Part shown: piece by piece, positions 1-6,978 of the stretch
Layout: every line of letters begins with the position of its first letter
Numbering within the stretch: the first letter of the stretch is position 1
From: an uncultured Chitinophagaceae bacterium
GTDB taxonomy: Bacteria > Bacteroidota > Bacteroidia > Chitinophagales > Chitinophagaceae
Length of the DNA stretch: 7,133 nt
Direction of reading: 5' to 3'
Assembly: GCA_946885665.1 (NCBI GenBank)
Contig: CAMPGT010000205.1
Coordinates: forward strand, 1-7,133
The notes under the pieces: generated by a model
Told to the model about the DNA's origin: nothing
The model's input: the letters and a program-made list of their open reading frames with translations, nothing else
Databases searched by the model: none
Position numbers and translations under genes: made by a program

Positions 1-831
1 GCCCCTGCTTTTAAGCATGCCCAGATACAGGTTATAGTCGTGCTCGACAGCTACAGTATCGAGAATAAAATCAAAATAGCCAGCTACCTTTTTTACGCTT
101 TCCTCATCTGTCGTCAGCACAAATTTCGCCGCCCCGAGATTAATAGCATCAGCCGCTTTTTCCGGAGACCTGCTAAGTATCGTCACTTCAGCGCCAAAGG
201 AAGCCGCGAATTTCACGGCCATGTGGCCAAGGCCGCCCAAGCCAACAATGCCTACTTTCTGGCCTGCCCCAACTTTCCAGTAGCGAAGCGGTGAGTAAGT
301 GGTAATGCCGGCGCATAACAGCGGGGCGACGTTCTTCAGGTTAAGGTTTGGCGACACTTTCAGAACAAAGCGTTCGTCTACGACAATGTTATTTGAATAG
401 CCGCCGAAAGTTGGTGTCTTGCCGTCTTTGTCGAGACTATTATAGGTTAGTGTCCATCCATTCTCACAATACTGTTCCAGTCCGTGCTTGCAGTTGTCGC
501 AATGCCTGCACGAATCTACCAGGCAGCCTACGCCGGCGATGTCGCCTGCGGTAAACTTAGTCACCTCACTTCCAACATTAACAACGCGTCCGACAATTTC
601 ATGCCCGGGCACAATCGGATAAATAGATATTCCCCAGTCATTTCTCACCAGGTGAACATCAGTGTGACAAACACCGCAATAGAGGATTTCGATAGCCACA
701 TCTTTCGGTCCGGGAATTCTTCTGCTAAAGACGAAGGGAGAAAGCTGGTCTTGCGCATGGTGCGCGGCGAAACCTTTTGCAGCCACGGAATCGACGACTT
801 TAAGTTTTACGTCTTCTACAACTTGTTGCAT
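1..831 (-). CDS. Zinc-dependent alcohol dehydrogenase, YahK/CAD type (N-terminal 277 residues; 3' end outside window)
   Basis: This is a medium-chain dehydrogenase that should reversibly convert aldehydes and primary alcohols in the cytosol. The frame is open from the ATG at 831 to the left edge, 277 codons of about 350 in the family, so the C-terminal end of the cofactor domain is missing. Catalytic zinc ligands are visible as C55 in GVCHTDVH, H77 in PGHEIVG and C173 in LLCAGITTYSPL. The structural-zinc lobe has C108, C111, C114 and C122 with the usual spacing. The Rossmann fold begins with GIVGLGGLGHMAVKFA (194-209), and the SRSPEK stretch (220-225) after the second strand has the Ser/Arg pattern that in this family favours NADP over NAD. 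The motifs match E. coli YahK and the cinnamyl alcohol dehydrogenase subfamily closely from memory. No Shine-Dalgarno precedes the start; the leader is A/T-rich. It is divergent from the gene at 1121, and nothing in view shows its physiological substrate. Confidence 0.95.
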   Translation of the reverse strand, partial: MQQVVEDVKLKVVDSVAAKGFAAHHAQDQLSPFVFSRRIPGPKDVAIEILYCGVCHTDVHLVRNDWGISIYPIVPGHEIVGRVVNVGSEVTKFTAGDIAGVGCLVDSCRHCDNCKHGLEQYCENGWTLTYNSLDKDGKTPTFGGYSNNIVVDERFVLKVSPNLNLKNVAPLLCAGITTYSPLRYWKVGAGQKVGIVGLGGLGHMAVKFAASFGAEVTILSRSPEKAADAINLGAAKFVLTTDEESVKKVAGYFDFILDTVAVEHDYNLYLGMLKSRG

Positions 832-1120
832 ACGAATAAAATTTAGAGGTGAGGTATAATGATGTTATATATGCTCCTTCAGAAGGGATTACATGGATTT
901 CCCACCATCGTTTTAAGAGGGTCGTGCAAGTAGAGTAAAAACTAAAAGAGTTAAGGTAGTGTGCGGAAGAGAAATTGAATACCACGTAAAAGTACTTTTT
1001 GAAATCTGTCCGGGGAACATAAAAGGTTTGAACCGCGCAGATTTTGATTTAGGTTAATAGTTTACGCTGTTATGGTTTGCTATACAGATACGGCGGGTTG
1101 ATTGCCGGCCCAAAGAAAAA
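832..1120. promoter_or_regulatory. Divergent intergenic region between the dehydrogenase and the small acidic protein gene
   Basis: These 289 bases lie between two divergent starts and must hold both promoters. I see no convincing coding sequence: short reading frames here have no recognisable composition or start context. Near-matches to the Bacteroidota -7 element TAnnTTTG exist on the plus strand (TATGGTTTG near 1071 and TACTTTTTG near 991), but each has one base too many in the spacer, so I do not call a promoter. A small dyad, CCTTC-A-GAAGG at 876-886, lies about 45 bases upstream of the dehydrogenase start. No RNA gene or terminator is apparent. Confidence 0.5.
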
Positions 1121-1651
1121 ATGGAATTTCATGAGCAGAAATCGGTAATTTTTGGAGATATGGAACACCCGAATTTCAAGCAGGCGCATCCTGTCGCCCA
1201 GCAATTGATGGATGAAGATTTTTTCTATTCGCCAATTGAAGAGAGCGGACCATTCGGCAGCGACGATGGCGCCGATACTTTTGCAGGGTTCGCCGCCTGG
1301 CGAAGTGCCAACAGCGATCAACGTGCACTAACGTATTTGGAACAGCAATTAGATGAGTGGGGCTATCCGCCTTTTGATTTGCATGAGAGGGACCCAGAGG
1401 AAATTCAACACTATATGCGGGAAAATGAACTCGGGTTACCGTTTTTGGTGGGAATGGACGCGGCGGTGATTGCGGTGGCGTTCGCGCAACTCTACCTGGA
1501 AGGGATGATGGAGGAAGAACTGCGCCGCCTGGCAAAAACTTCGCTCGACCGGCAGTTGCATCCTGCGTTAATTGAGTTGTGGGACGAGTCGTATCGCCCC
1601 ACGCGGCAGGAACAATTATCGAAAATGCTGAGTGTGGTGAACCGGCTGTAA
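1121..1651 (+). CDS. Small acidic cytosolic protein of unknown function (GPFGSDDGAD motif)
   Basis: The product has 176 residues, is rich in Asp and Glu, and shows no signal peptide or membrane segment, so it is probably cytosolic. Two stretches look conserved in character: EESGPFGSDDGADTF (40-54), preceded by DEDFFYSPI, and a hydrophobic helix GMDAAVIAVAFAQLYLEG (111-128). The order, a G-x-F-x-x-D-D-x-A-D turn followed by an Ala-rich helix, recalls small uncharacterised families such as DUF4259 and the enterobacterial YfeS-like proteins, but this is unverified memory and no function follows from it. The ATG at 1121 has an A-rich leader (AAAGAAAAA) typical of the phylum. An in-frame ATG at 1160 would drop 13 residues and keep both motifs; a GGAG lies only 2 bases before it, too close to act as a normal ribosome binding site. 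The gene converges on the permease gene, 33 bases away. Confidence 0.75.
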   Translation: MEFHEQKSVIFGDMEHPNFKQAHPVAQQLMDEDFFYSPIEESGPFGSDDGADTFAGFAAWRSANSDQRALTYLEQQLDEWGYPPFDLHERDPEEIQHYMRENELGLPFLVGMDAAVIAVAFAQLYLEGMMEEELRRLAKTSLDRQLHPALIELWDESYRPTRQEQLSKMLSVVNRL

Positions 1652-1684
1652 TCAGTAACAGGTGTTGGGCCAAAGGCCATGAGA

Positions 1685-4081
1685 TCATTCGGTTCTTAAA
1701 CTCTTCACGGGGTTGGCGATGGCAGCCTTAACCGCCTGGGCGCTAACTGTAATTAAAGCAATGAACAGGGAGGCAACTCCTGCAACGGCAAAAACCCACC
1801 AACTGATGTTTACCCTGTAGGCATAATCCTGCAACCAGCGGCTTAATGCAAGCCATGCTACGGGCCATGCAATAACGTTGGCAATTACAACAAGGCCGAT
1901 AAATTGTTTTGACAACAACGCCACAACACCCGAAACGGAAGCGCCTAAAACTTTGCGTATTCCTATCTCCTTGAACCTTCTTTCTGCGGAATAAGAGGCA
2001 AGGCCAAACAAACCGAGGCAGGAAACGATGATCGCCAATATCGCAAGGATGCCGACGGTGGTGCTTACCTGTGAATCTACCCTGTACAATTCGTTAAAAT
2101 GTTCATCCAAAAACTGGTACTCCAGCGGCACGCCGGGGCAATCCTGCTTCCATACCGACTGAATAAAGGAGATCGCCTCTTTTGGCCTGTTGCCATCTAT
2201 TTTCACCGACATGTTCTTAAAGCCCCATTCCGACTGGTTGAACATAAACAGCGTCTCAATTTTGTGATGGAGCGAATTAAAATTGAAATCCTTTGCTACA
2301 CCCACGATGTGCCCCAAAGAATCGAAGCCAAACTGCCTGCCAAGTAAAAATGACATATTGCCGGGAGAATCGTCCTGCAATAATTCTCTTGCCAGGGATT
2401 CATTAATGATGTATTCCTTGCCCTCAGCCGTCTTCTCAGCGGAAAAGTTTCTGCCGGCCACCAGGGGTATTTTATAGGTCGTCAAATAATCGTGATCAAC
2501 AATTAACCTGGTTGCCGCCAACTGTCGCGTTGGTCCATCTCCTTTAAATCGAACGCCCGACTGGTCAAGGTGGCTGCCCAAAATGTCCAGTGAAGCCGTG
2601 ACAGAAGAGATCAATGTGCTTTGCAACAAATCGTTTTTCAACGCATCAAATTTTTGATACCCTCCACGGTCGAATGATATGCTGACGATCTGGTCGCGGC
2701 TAAAACCCGTCGGCCTGTTCTTCATGTAGTTCAGTTGCCGCAACACAAAAACAGTTGCAATGATGAGAAAAATGGCGCAGGAAAATTGCGTAACAACAAG
2801 CACATTTCTTAGCAAAGCCTTGTTCTTTCCAACCTGTACAGAGCCTTTCAGAACTTTTACCGGAAGGAAGGAGGACAGGTATGCTGCCGGATAAAGTCCG
2901 GAAAGCATTCCGAGAACGGTGGTGCCCGACAGAAGAGAAAGAAAAAGTTTCCAATTAGTAAACAAAGGAAAGTAAAGATGCCGCTGACTTAAATTATTTA
3001 CCAACGGTAAAAAAAGCGCAACAAGACCAACGGCCACTATCAGTGCGATCAGCGAAAGCATCACCGATTCGCATACAAATTGAAGAGATAGTTGCCAGCG
3101 CAGTGCCCCGATAGATTTCCGGACGCCCACCTCTCTTGCTCTTTCTGCGGAACGGGCGGTAGAAAGATTTATGAAATTGACACAGGCTATGAGCAATACG
3201 ATAAGTGCAATAATGAAAAAAATATTTGTATAGCGTTTATCAAACTGTTGGTAATTGAAACCATCCAGGCCGATATCTGTAGCTCCTGCATGCACTTCTT
3301 TCAAAGGAAGCAGGAACAACTCATAATTCTTTACATTATCTGCCGATAGATGTTTTTTGAGATAGTCAGGAAACTTTCGCTGCAATGCAGCCGCATTGGC
3401 ATTTGCCGCCAGTTCCAGGTAGGTGTTCAACCAGTTGCCGCCCCAGTTGTCCATCCAGTCGGGCTGTGCAATGGTGCTGAATGGCACAAGCGCGTCGAAC
3501 TGTATTTGAGAGTTTTGAGGAACATTATTCAACACGCCTGTCACAACAAAAAGGGTCGTATCGTGGTCATAGGCAGCCAGCGTTTTTCCCATCGGGTCTT
3601 CCTGTCCGAAAATCTTTTCTGCCGTAGCCTGGGTGAGTACAATGCTGTTTTTCCTGTCGAGCATCAGACGGCGGTCGCCTTTTGTTACTGTAAAATCAAA
3701 CAGCTCAAGAAATGTAGAATCAACGAAGCAGGTGTGATCGATATAAAACTTTTTATCGCCGTAGTTCAATTGTATTTTCTCGGCGCGGTTAATCCTTGTA
3801 TAGTTCTTTATTTCGGGAAAGTCGTTTTTGAGTGTCGGCCCCATAGGGAACATGGTTAACGCTACCTTTTGAGACGAAACCATCCCTTCAAACTTCTGCA
3901 CTTCGTTGAGCCGATAGATATTTTTCGTGTGAAAGCTGTCGAAACTTCTTTCATAACCAACAAAAATCAGGATTAGAATGCATGCAGCCATGCCGATAGC
4001 AAGTCCTGATATGTTAAGAAGGGAGTAAATGCGGTTCTTCCACAAATTGCGCCATGCGGTTTTGAAATAATTTTTGAACAT
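1685..4081 (-). CDS. ABC transporter permease with two MacB-like periplasmic and two FtsX units
   Basis: The 798 residues form a full-length, two-unit inner-membrane permease of the FtsX/MacB superfamily. A cytosolic start (FKNYFKTAWRNLWKNR) leads to TM1 at about 19-41, a periplasmic MacB-like domain at about 45-280, and three FtsX helices at about 285-305, 336-360 and 379-403. A fifth helix (about 424-447), a second periplasmic domain (about 450-670) and three helices (about 674-697, 724-747, 760-783) follow. Each FtsX unit carries the coupling-helix signature: AREVGVRKSIGA (315-326) and FKEIGIRKVLGA (703-714). Such permeases need a separate ATPase; characterised relatives use ATP to drive envelope transport or mechanotransmission rather than import. 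No ATPase or periplasmic adaptor lies in the window, so the substrate is unknown. It starts 30 bases after the beta-helix stop on the same strand and may be cotranscribed. The ATG at 4081 fits the family's N-terminus exactly. Confidence 0.93.
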   Translation of the reverse strand: MFKNYFKTAWRNLWKNRIYSLLNISGLAIGMAACILILIFVGYERSFDSFHTKNIYRLNEVQKFEGMVSSQKVALTMFPMGPTLKNDFPEIKNYTRINRAEKIQLNYGDKKFYIDHTCFVDSTFLELFDFTVTKGDRRLMLDRKNSIVLTQATAEKIFGQEDPMGKTLAAYDHDTTLFVVTGVLNNVPQNSQIQFDALVPFSTIAQPDWMDNWGGNWLNTYLELAANANAAALQRKFPDYLKKHLSADNVKNYELFLLPLKEVHAGATDIGLDGFNYQQFDKRYTNIFFIIALIVLLIACVNFINLSTARSAERAREVGVRKSIGALRWQLSLQFVCESVMLSLIALIVAVGLVALFLPLVNNLSQRHLYFPLFTNWKLFLSLLSGTTVLGMLSGLYPAAYLSSFLPVKVLKGSVQVGKNKALLRNVLVVTQFSCAIFLIIATVFVLRQLNYMKNRPTGFSRDQIVSISFDRGGYQKFDALKNDLLQSTLISSVTASLDILGSHLDQSGVRFKGDGPTRQLAATRLIVDHDYLTTYKIPLVAGRNFSAEKTAEGKEYIINESLARELLQDDSPGNMSFLLGRQFGFDSLGHIVGVAKDFNFNSLHHKIETLFMFNQSEWGFKNMSVKIDGNRPKEAISFIQSVWKQDCPGVPLEYQFLDEHFNELYRVDSQVSTTVGILAILAIIVSCLGLFGLASYSAERRFKEIGIRKVLGASVSGVVALLSKQFIGLVVIANVIAWPVAWLALSRWLQDYAYRVNISWWVFAVAGVASLFIALITVSAQAVKAAIANPVKSLRTE

Positions 4082-4086
4082 AAGGA

Positions 4087-4098
4087 CTGTTTAAACAG
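4087..4098. repeat. Perfect 12-base palindrome CTGTTTAAACAG ahead of the permease start
   Basis: This perfect dyad without a loop occupies most of the 30-base gap between the beta-helix stop and the permease ATG, ending 6 bases from the start codon. It could be an operator half-element, could modulate translation initiation, or could be chance. It is too short and A/T-centred, and lacks a T-tract, so it is not a terminator. Confidence 0.3.
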
Positions 4099-4111
4099 GT
4101 TAGCGCATACA

Positions 4112-5923
4112 TCAGTACTGAATAGCTCCTACACTGGTACCAGGGTTTGGCCACGGTTTACCGTAATAGTCAACAAACTCTGCGGAGGGTAAACCGGCGG
4201 CGACAATGCTCGACTTGTACGAGTATCCACCCGATCTAAGCAGCGCACTGGAAGAAGAGGTGAGTTTGTAAAACGCGCCGAGACGCGGGTCCAATTGCGT
4301 GTTTCCCGTAACGAGCCCGCTGCCGCAATCGCGGCAATTATTCAATCGTGCAGCGTTATAGGTGCCAAAGGTGGTGGTGTACATGGCTACAGCACAAGTA
4401 CTGGAAGGTTTCCACTTTACCCAAAAATTATTGTTTCGGATGTAAGTTCTGCGCGGCGTAACGTTCGACAAAATGCGAAGGCCCAATCTCAGCGGCGGGT
4501 TGGAATTTTCTTTTTCGAACACGAAGGAGGTGTCCATTCCAAAGTTCAACATCAAATTGTTATAAATTTTATTGTCGAGAAGCGTCGTTACATCGCCGTT
4601 TCTATTGGAACGGTCGACTAAAATAGCGTACGTATCTGTGTTGTACATGGTGTTGTTGACAACCCAGTTATTTTTACATTCAAAGCTCGAGGATACTCCT
4701 CTTACGTCCTTATACGTCCAGGTGGATAAACTTATCGCATGAGGCACCTGCGAATGTTGTACCAGTGGCGACACTTTAACGTTTTCAAAAATATTGCTGA
4801 ATACAAAATTGCTGTTGCCACCAATGGTGTTAGCAGCGCTAAAGCCATGACAGTAGTTCCGCTTAAAGATGTTATACATTGCCAGGTTTTTGAAGCCCTG
4901 AACACCTATGGCATGCATATAGGCGGAATTACCTGCGGAAATATCATTTCCCTCGAACTTATTATACTTCACGCCATAGATGCCCGTGGTGTATTGGGAA
5001 GCCAGCACACTGATGCCATTGTGCCCCCAGTTCGTAATTTTGCAGTTTCGTACAATACTCTTTTTCACCCCATGCATAAACGCCACGCCATCGCCTTCAA
5101 GGGTTAGGTTGGGTTTTAGATTGTTTTCTGCTACTGTCCATGTTTTGTCAATAATGCAATTTTGGATCACCAGGTTCTCCACAACGTTCATATTTTGCTT
5201 GGTGTTGATCGCAAAAATGCCTATCGCTTTTGCATGGGTGATCATACAGTTGTCGATCAGAATATTTGAACTGGGTGCGTAAATGCGGATAACAGAAACA
5301 TTTCCTCCTCCTCGAAAAGCGATATTGCGAATCGTAACATTCTTTGTATTCAACATGCTCACAATGGGAGGAGCGGGAAATCCGGGAACGATAAGAACGT
5401 TAACGGGCGGAGTGGTGGCCGATGTGTGCCGGATGTAGAGTCTTCCTGTAGATTTATTGAAATAATATTCGTCGGTTGTGTTGAGATCTGAAAGCGCGGC
5501 TTTGTTGTTGGCTTTGTCGACCAGGCTAATTTTGGAAACGCCATTAACGAAAACACGGAGTGCTTCGCCGTAGCCCGTTGCATTGCTCCAAATGTACTTC
5601 CCTTCATAGGTCCAGGTGTCGCGAATCCAATCCATACCAGCGATAATCGGGCGGTTCCCCGTTCCGTAGGCATCGAGCGTGCAATTGGACCTGTTGTCCA
5701 GAACGATGCCTTTTCTGGGAATATACCAGGTATTTCCGCGTTTAAACAGGATGATATTTCCGTTCTTCATCAGTGCATTCGCAGCGGCGATGCTTTGCTT
5801 CGGCTTACTGCTGCTTAACCCGTTGTTGGCGTCTGATCCGGAGGTGGAAAAATAATAGGTGGTGGCGTTCGCCTGAAGAGCATAGACGAAAAAAGACAGC
5901 AAAAGCATGAATCCATGTTTCAT
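4112..5923 (-). CDS. Secreted right-handed parallel beta-helix protein
   Basis: The 603-residue product begins with a Sec signal peptide: MKHGF, a hydrophobic core LLLSFFVYALQ, and a likely cleavage after ANA at residue 20. The mature N-terminus, YYFSTSGSDANNG (23-35) followed by KRGNTWY, is the cap typical of secreted beta-helix proteins. Residues from about 195 to 470 show repeated rungs of the type N-V-x-I-x-N-x-x-F/I (NVTIRNIAF, NILIDNCMI, NLVIQNCII, KSIVRNCKI), as in PbH1 repeats. The tail, with LDPRLGAF and D-Y-Y-G-K-P then GTSVGAIQY, matches the usual closing of these proteins. The fold is shared by polysaccharide lyases, epimerases and non-enzymatic binders, and I cannot point to catalytic residues, so the substrate and activity are unassigned. 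A CxxC (C530, C533) lies near the end. There is no T9SS sorting domain and no lipobox, so the protein is probably periplasmic or released. It follows the T9SS gene by 45 bases and precedes the permease by 30. Confidence 0.85.
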   Translation of the reverse strand: MKHGFMLLLSFFVYALQANATTYYFSTSGSDANNGLSSSKPKQSIAAANALMKNGNIILFKRGNTWYIPRKGIVLDNRSNCTLDAYGTGNRPIIAGMDWIRDTWTYEGKYIWSNATGYGEALRVFVNGVSKISLVDKANNKAALSDLNTTDEYYFNKSTGRLYIRHTSATTPPVNVLIVPGFPAPPIVSMLNTKNVTIRNIAFRGGGNVSVIRIYAPSSNILIDNCMITHAKAIGIFAINTKQNMNVVENLVIQNCIIDKTWTVAENNLKPNLTLEGDGVAFMHGVKKSIVRNCKITNWGHNGISVLASQYTTGIYGVKYNKFEGNDISAGNSAYMHAIGVQGFKNLAMYNIFKRNYCHGFSAANTIGGNSNFVFSNIFENVKVSPLVQHSQVPHAISLSTWTYKDVRGVSSSFECKNNWVVNNTMYNTDTYAILVDRSNRNGDVTTLLDNKIYNNLMLNFGMDTSFVFEKENSNPPLRLGLRILSNVTPRRTYIRNNNFWVKWKPSSTCAVAMYTTTFGTYNAARLNNCRDCGSGLVTGNTQLDPRLGAFYKLTSSSSALLRSGGYSYKSSIVAAGLPSAEFVDYYGKPWPNPGTSVGAIQY

Positions 5924-5968
5924 AATCTACGGTTTTGCGATGAGCATTGAGTGAAGGATACACGGATC

Positions 5969-6688
5969 TTATTTCGCTACCACAAGTTTGAGGTTCGACG
6001 TTTGCGACTGCCCGGTGAGCCGGACAATGTAAACGCCGGACGCGAAGTTTTTGACGGCGACATCGACATAATACGACCGATTCACCACCATATTGCCTGT
6101 AAATAGCTGTTTGATTTTTACGCCCGATAGCGTGTAAAGGTCAACCGTTGCTCGTTCTTCATCATGCGGAGTGGAAAAAAATATCCGGGTTGACACTAAT
6201 GCAGGGTTCGGAATGGCTTTCAGAAGGGAGGTGGCTTCTATTGAAGGTTTCGCGGCAAGTTCGCGGTTCAATGCTTCGATGGTGATATGAAAAGTTCGGG
6301 TAAAACTGGATGGTGTTGCACCATTGTCTGTCACAACCACTTTAACGGTAGCCGTGCCCGCTGCCCCTTCTTTGACCAGGTAATTAATAAAAGCTTTGCC
6401 ATTATCGACGAGATCTGCTCCGATCGAGGCGACTACGTCTGTATCCTCGGTTGATACTACTACAGATACCTGCTGGTCGGTTTCTTCGCCTGGGGTGATG
6501 CCATTCAATTCAATATAGCGGACGTCGGGAGAAAAATTCGTTGTATCATTAGCTATGGGGTCGAGTGTGGGGCGACTGTTACTTATATTGATTTGCGCCT
6601 GTAGTGGGCTGGCAAGAAATAGCGTCAAGCCCAGTGCGATCGGGGCGGGAATTCGATTCCATTTTAGGAGGTAATAAAAAAGCCCCAT
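5969..6688 (-). CDS. Short T9SS-sorted surface protein: signal peptide, one Ig/cadherin-like domain, Por sorting domain
   Basis: I start this at the ATG at 6688 (239 residues). The frame is open to 6820, but the only upstream initiator there is a TTG, and its 44 extra residues are polar and would bury the signal peptide. From 6688 the protein has an N-terminal basic stretch, the hydrophobic core PAPIALGLTLFLASPL and a likely cleavage after LQA at residue 31. A single beta-sandwich module follows (about 36-140), starting NSRPTLDPIA and containing GTATVKVVVTDNG, a form common in tandem arrays of large Bacteroidota surface proteins. The C-terminus (about 156-239) is a type A T9SS sorting domain, with AIPNPA, VDLYTLSGVKIKQL, ASGVYIVRL and a terminal KLVVAK. 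The product should cross the outer membrane by type IX secretion, after which the sorting domain is normally cleaved, with anchoring or release. No catalytic or binding domain is present, which is unusual for such cargo. It is the first gene of the minus-strand block. Confidence 0.85.
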   Translation of the reverse strand: MGLFYYLLKWNRIPAPIALGLTLFLASPLQAQINISNSRPTLDPIANDTTNFSPDVRYIELNGITPGEETDQQVSVVVSTEDTDVVASIGADLVDNGKAFINYLVKEGAAGTATVKVVVTDNGATPSSFTRTFHITIEALNRELAAKPSIEATSLLKAIPNPALVSTRIFFSTPHDEERATVDLYTLSGVKIKQLFTGNMVVNRSYYVDVAVKNFASGVYIVRLTGQSQTSNLKLVVAK

Positions 6689-6712
6689 AAGCAGGGTTGA
6701 GGGTGTATAATT

Positions 6713-6750
6713 GAGCAAACTCACTAGCAATAATCTAGCCAAATTTGCTC
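6713..6750. repeat. Inverted repeat GAGCAAA/TTTGCTC with 24-base spacer
   Basis: Perfect 7-base arms, 6713-6719 and 6744-6750, lie 25 to 62 bases upstream of the ATG at 6688 on the minus strand. The spacer holds two copies of CTAG (in ACTAGCAA and TCTAGCCA). This could be an operator or a hairpin in the mRNA leader of the T9SS gene; arms of this length with a long loop can also arise by chance. Confidence 0.3.
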
Positions 6751-6932
6751 GGTTTGCCTTTTTGTTGATGGGCAAAAATGGGGATTGACGGTTGTCTGGT
6801 TGGCTTCCACAAGAAGGCAATCAACATTTTTCATATGTGCATAACGCGCGGGAGGTCTTCGTTTGATGCATACCGTTCGTATTGTTAGCCTCTGCCGGAA
6901 CGATGCCTGAATCTCCGGTTTTGATTATTAAG

Positions 6933-6940
6933 TAATTTTG
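6933..6940 (+). promoter_or_regulatory. Candidate Bacteroidota -7 promoter element TAATTTTG
   Basis: The octamer is an exact match to the TAnnTTTG -7 consensus of the Bacteroidota primary sigma factor and sits 39 bases before the ATG at 6979, which would give a leader of roughly 30 bases. A TTTG -33 element at the expected distance of about 19 to 21 bases upstream is not visible; the nearest TTTG (6920-6923) is too close. Confidence 0.4.
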
Positions 6941-6963
6941 CAAGCTGCAGATGGATAACTTTA

Positions 6964-6977
6964 AATTGACAATTGAC
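6964..6977 (+). repeat. Tandem direct repeat AATTGAC x2 abutting a start codon
   Basis: Two perfect 7-base copies (6964-6970 and 6971-6977) end two bases before the ATG at 6979. They lie where the ribosome would load, and they contain no Shine-Dalgarno sequence. They may be a slippage product in an A/T-rich leader; a regulatory role is not supported by anything else. Confidence 0.4.
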
Positions 6978-6978
6978 A

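Larger units (their letters stand above)
6689..6978. promoter_or_regulatory. Divergent intergenic region upstream of the T9SS gene and the right-edge gene
   Basis: These 290 bases separate divergent starts and should contain promoters for the three-gene minus-strand block and for the plus-strand gene at 6979. No exact CAAAnnTA (the minus-strand -7 element) is found ahead of 6688. Dyads are present near the T9SS gene: GAGCAAA (6713-6719) with TTTGCTC (6744-6750), and TTTGCC (6753-6758) with GGCAAA (6771-6776). No further coding sequence or RNA gene is evident. Confidence 0.45.

Noticed and set aside
484..846. Plus-strand reading frames opposite the dehydrogenase
   Set aside because: The minus strand carries an unbroken 277-codon dehydrogenase with all zinc ligands, so these frames are antisense shadows.
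855..860. TATAAT hexamer as a sigma70-type -10 element
   Set aside because: Bacteroidota primary promoters do not use this consensus, no -35 partner is seen, and the plus-strand gene is over 250 bases away.
1668..1678. GGCC-AAA-GGCC hairpin between the convergent genes, as a bidirectional terminator
   Set aside because: The stem is only 4 base pairs and no T-tract follows on either strand, so it does not meet the pattern of an intrinsic terminator.
1176..1688. A 170-codon minus-strand reading frame opposite the small acidic protein gene
   Set aside because: Its translation is rich in Pro, Arg and Ser with no recognisable domain, and it mirrors the plus-strand gene, whose composition and motifs are protein-like.
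3350..3859. A 169-codon plus-strand reading frame inside the permease gene
   Set aside because: It lies wholly antisense to a well-supported permease domain and shows Cys/His-rich shadow composition without any motif.
5923..5969. The T9SS and beta-helix genes as one gene split by a frameshift
   Set aside because: The upstream gene ends in a complete sorting domain and the downstream gene has its own signal peptide, so each has proper ends.
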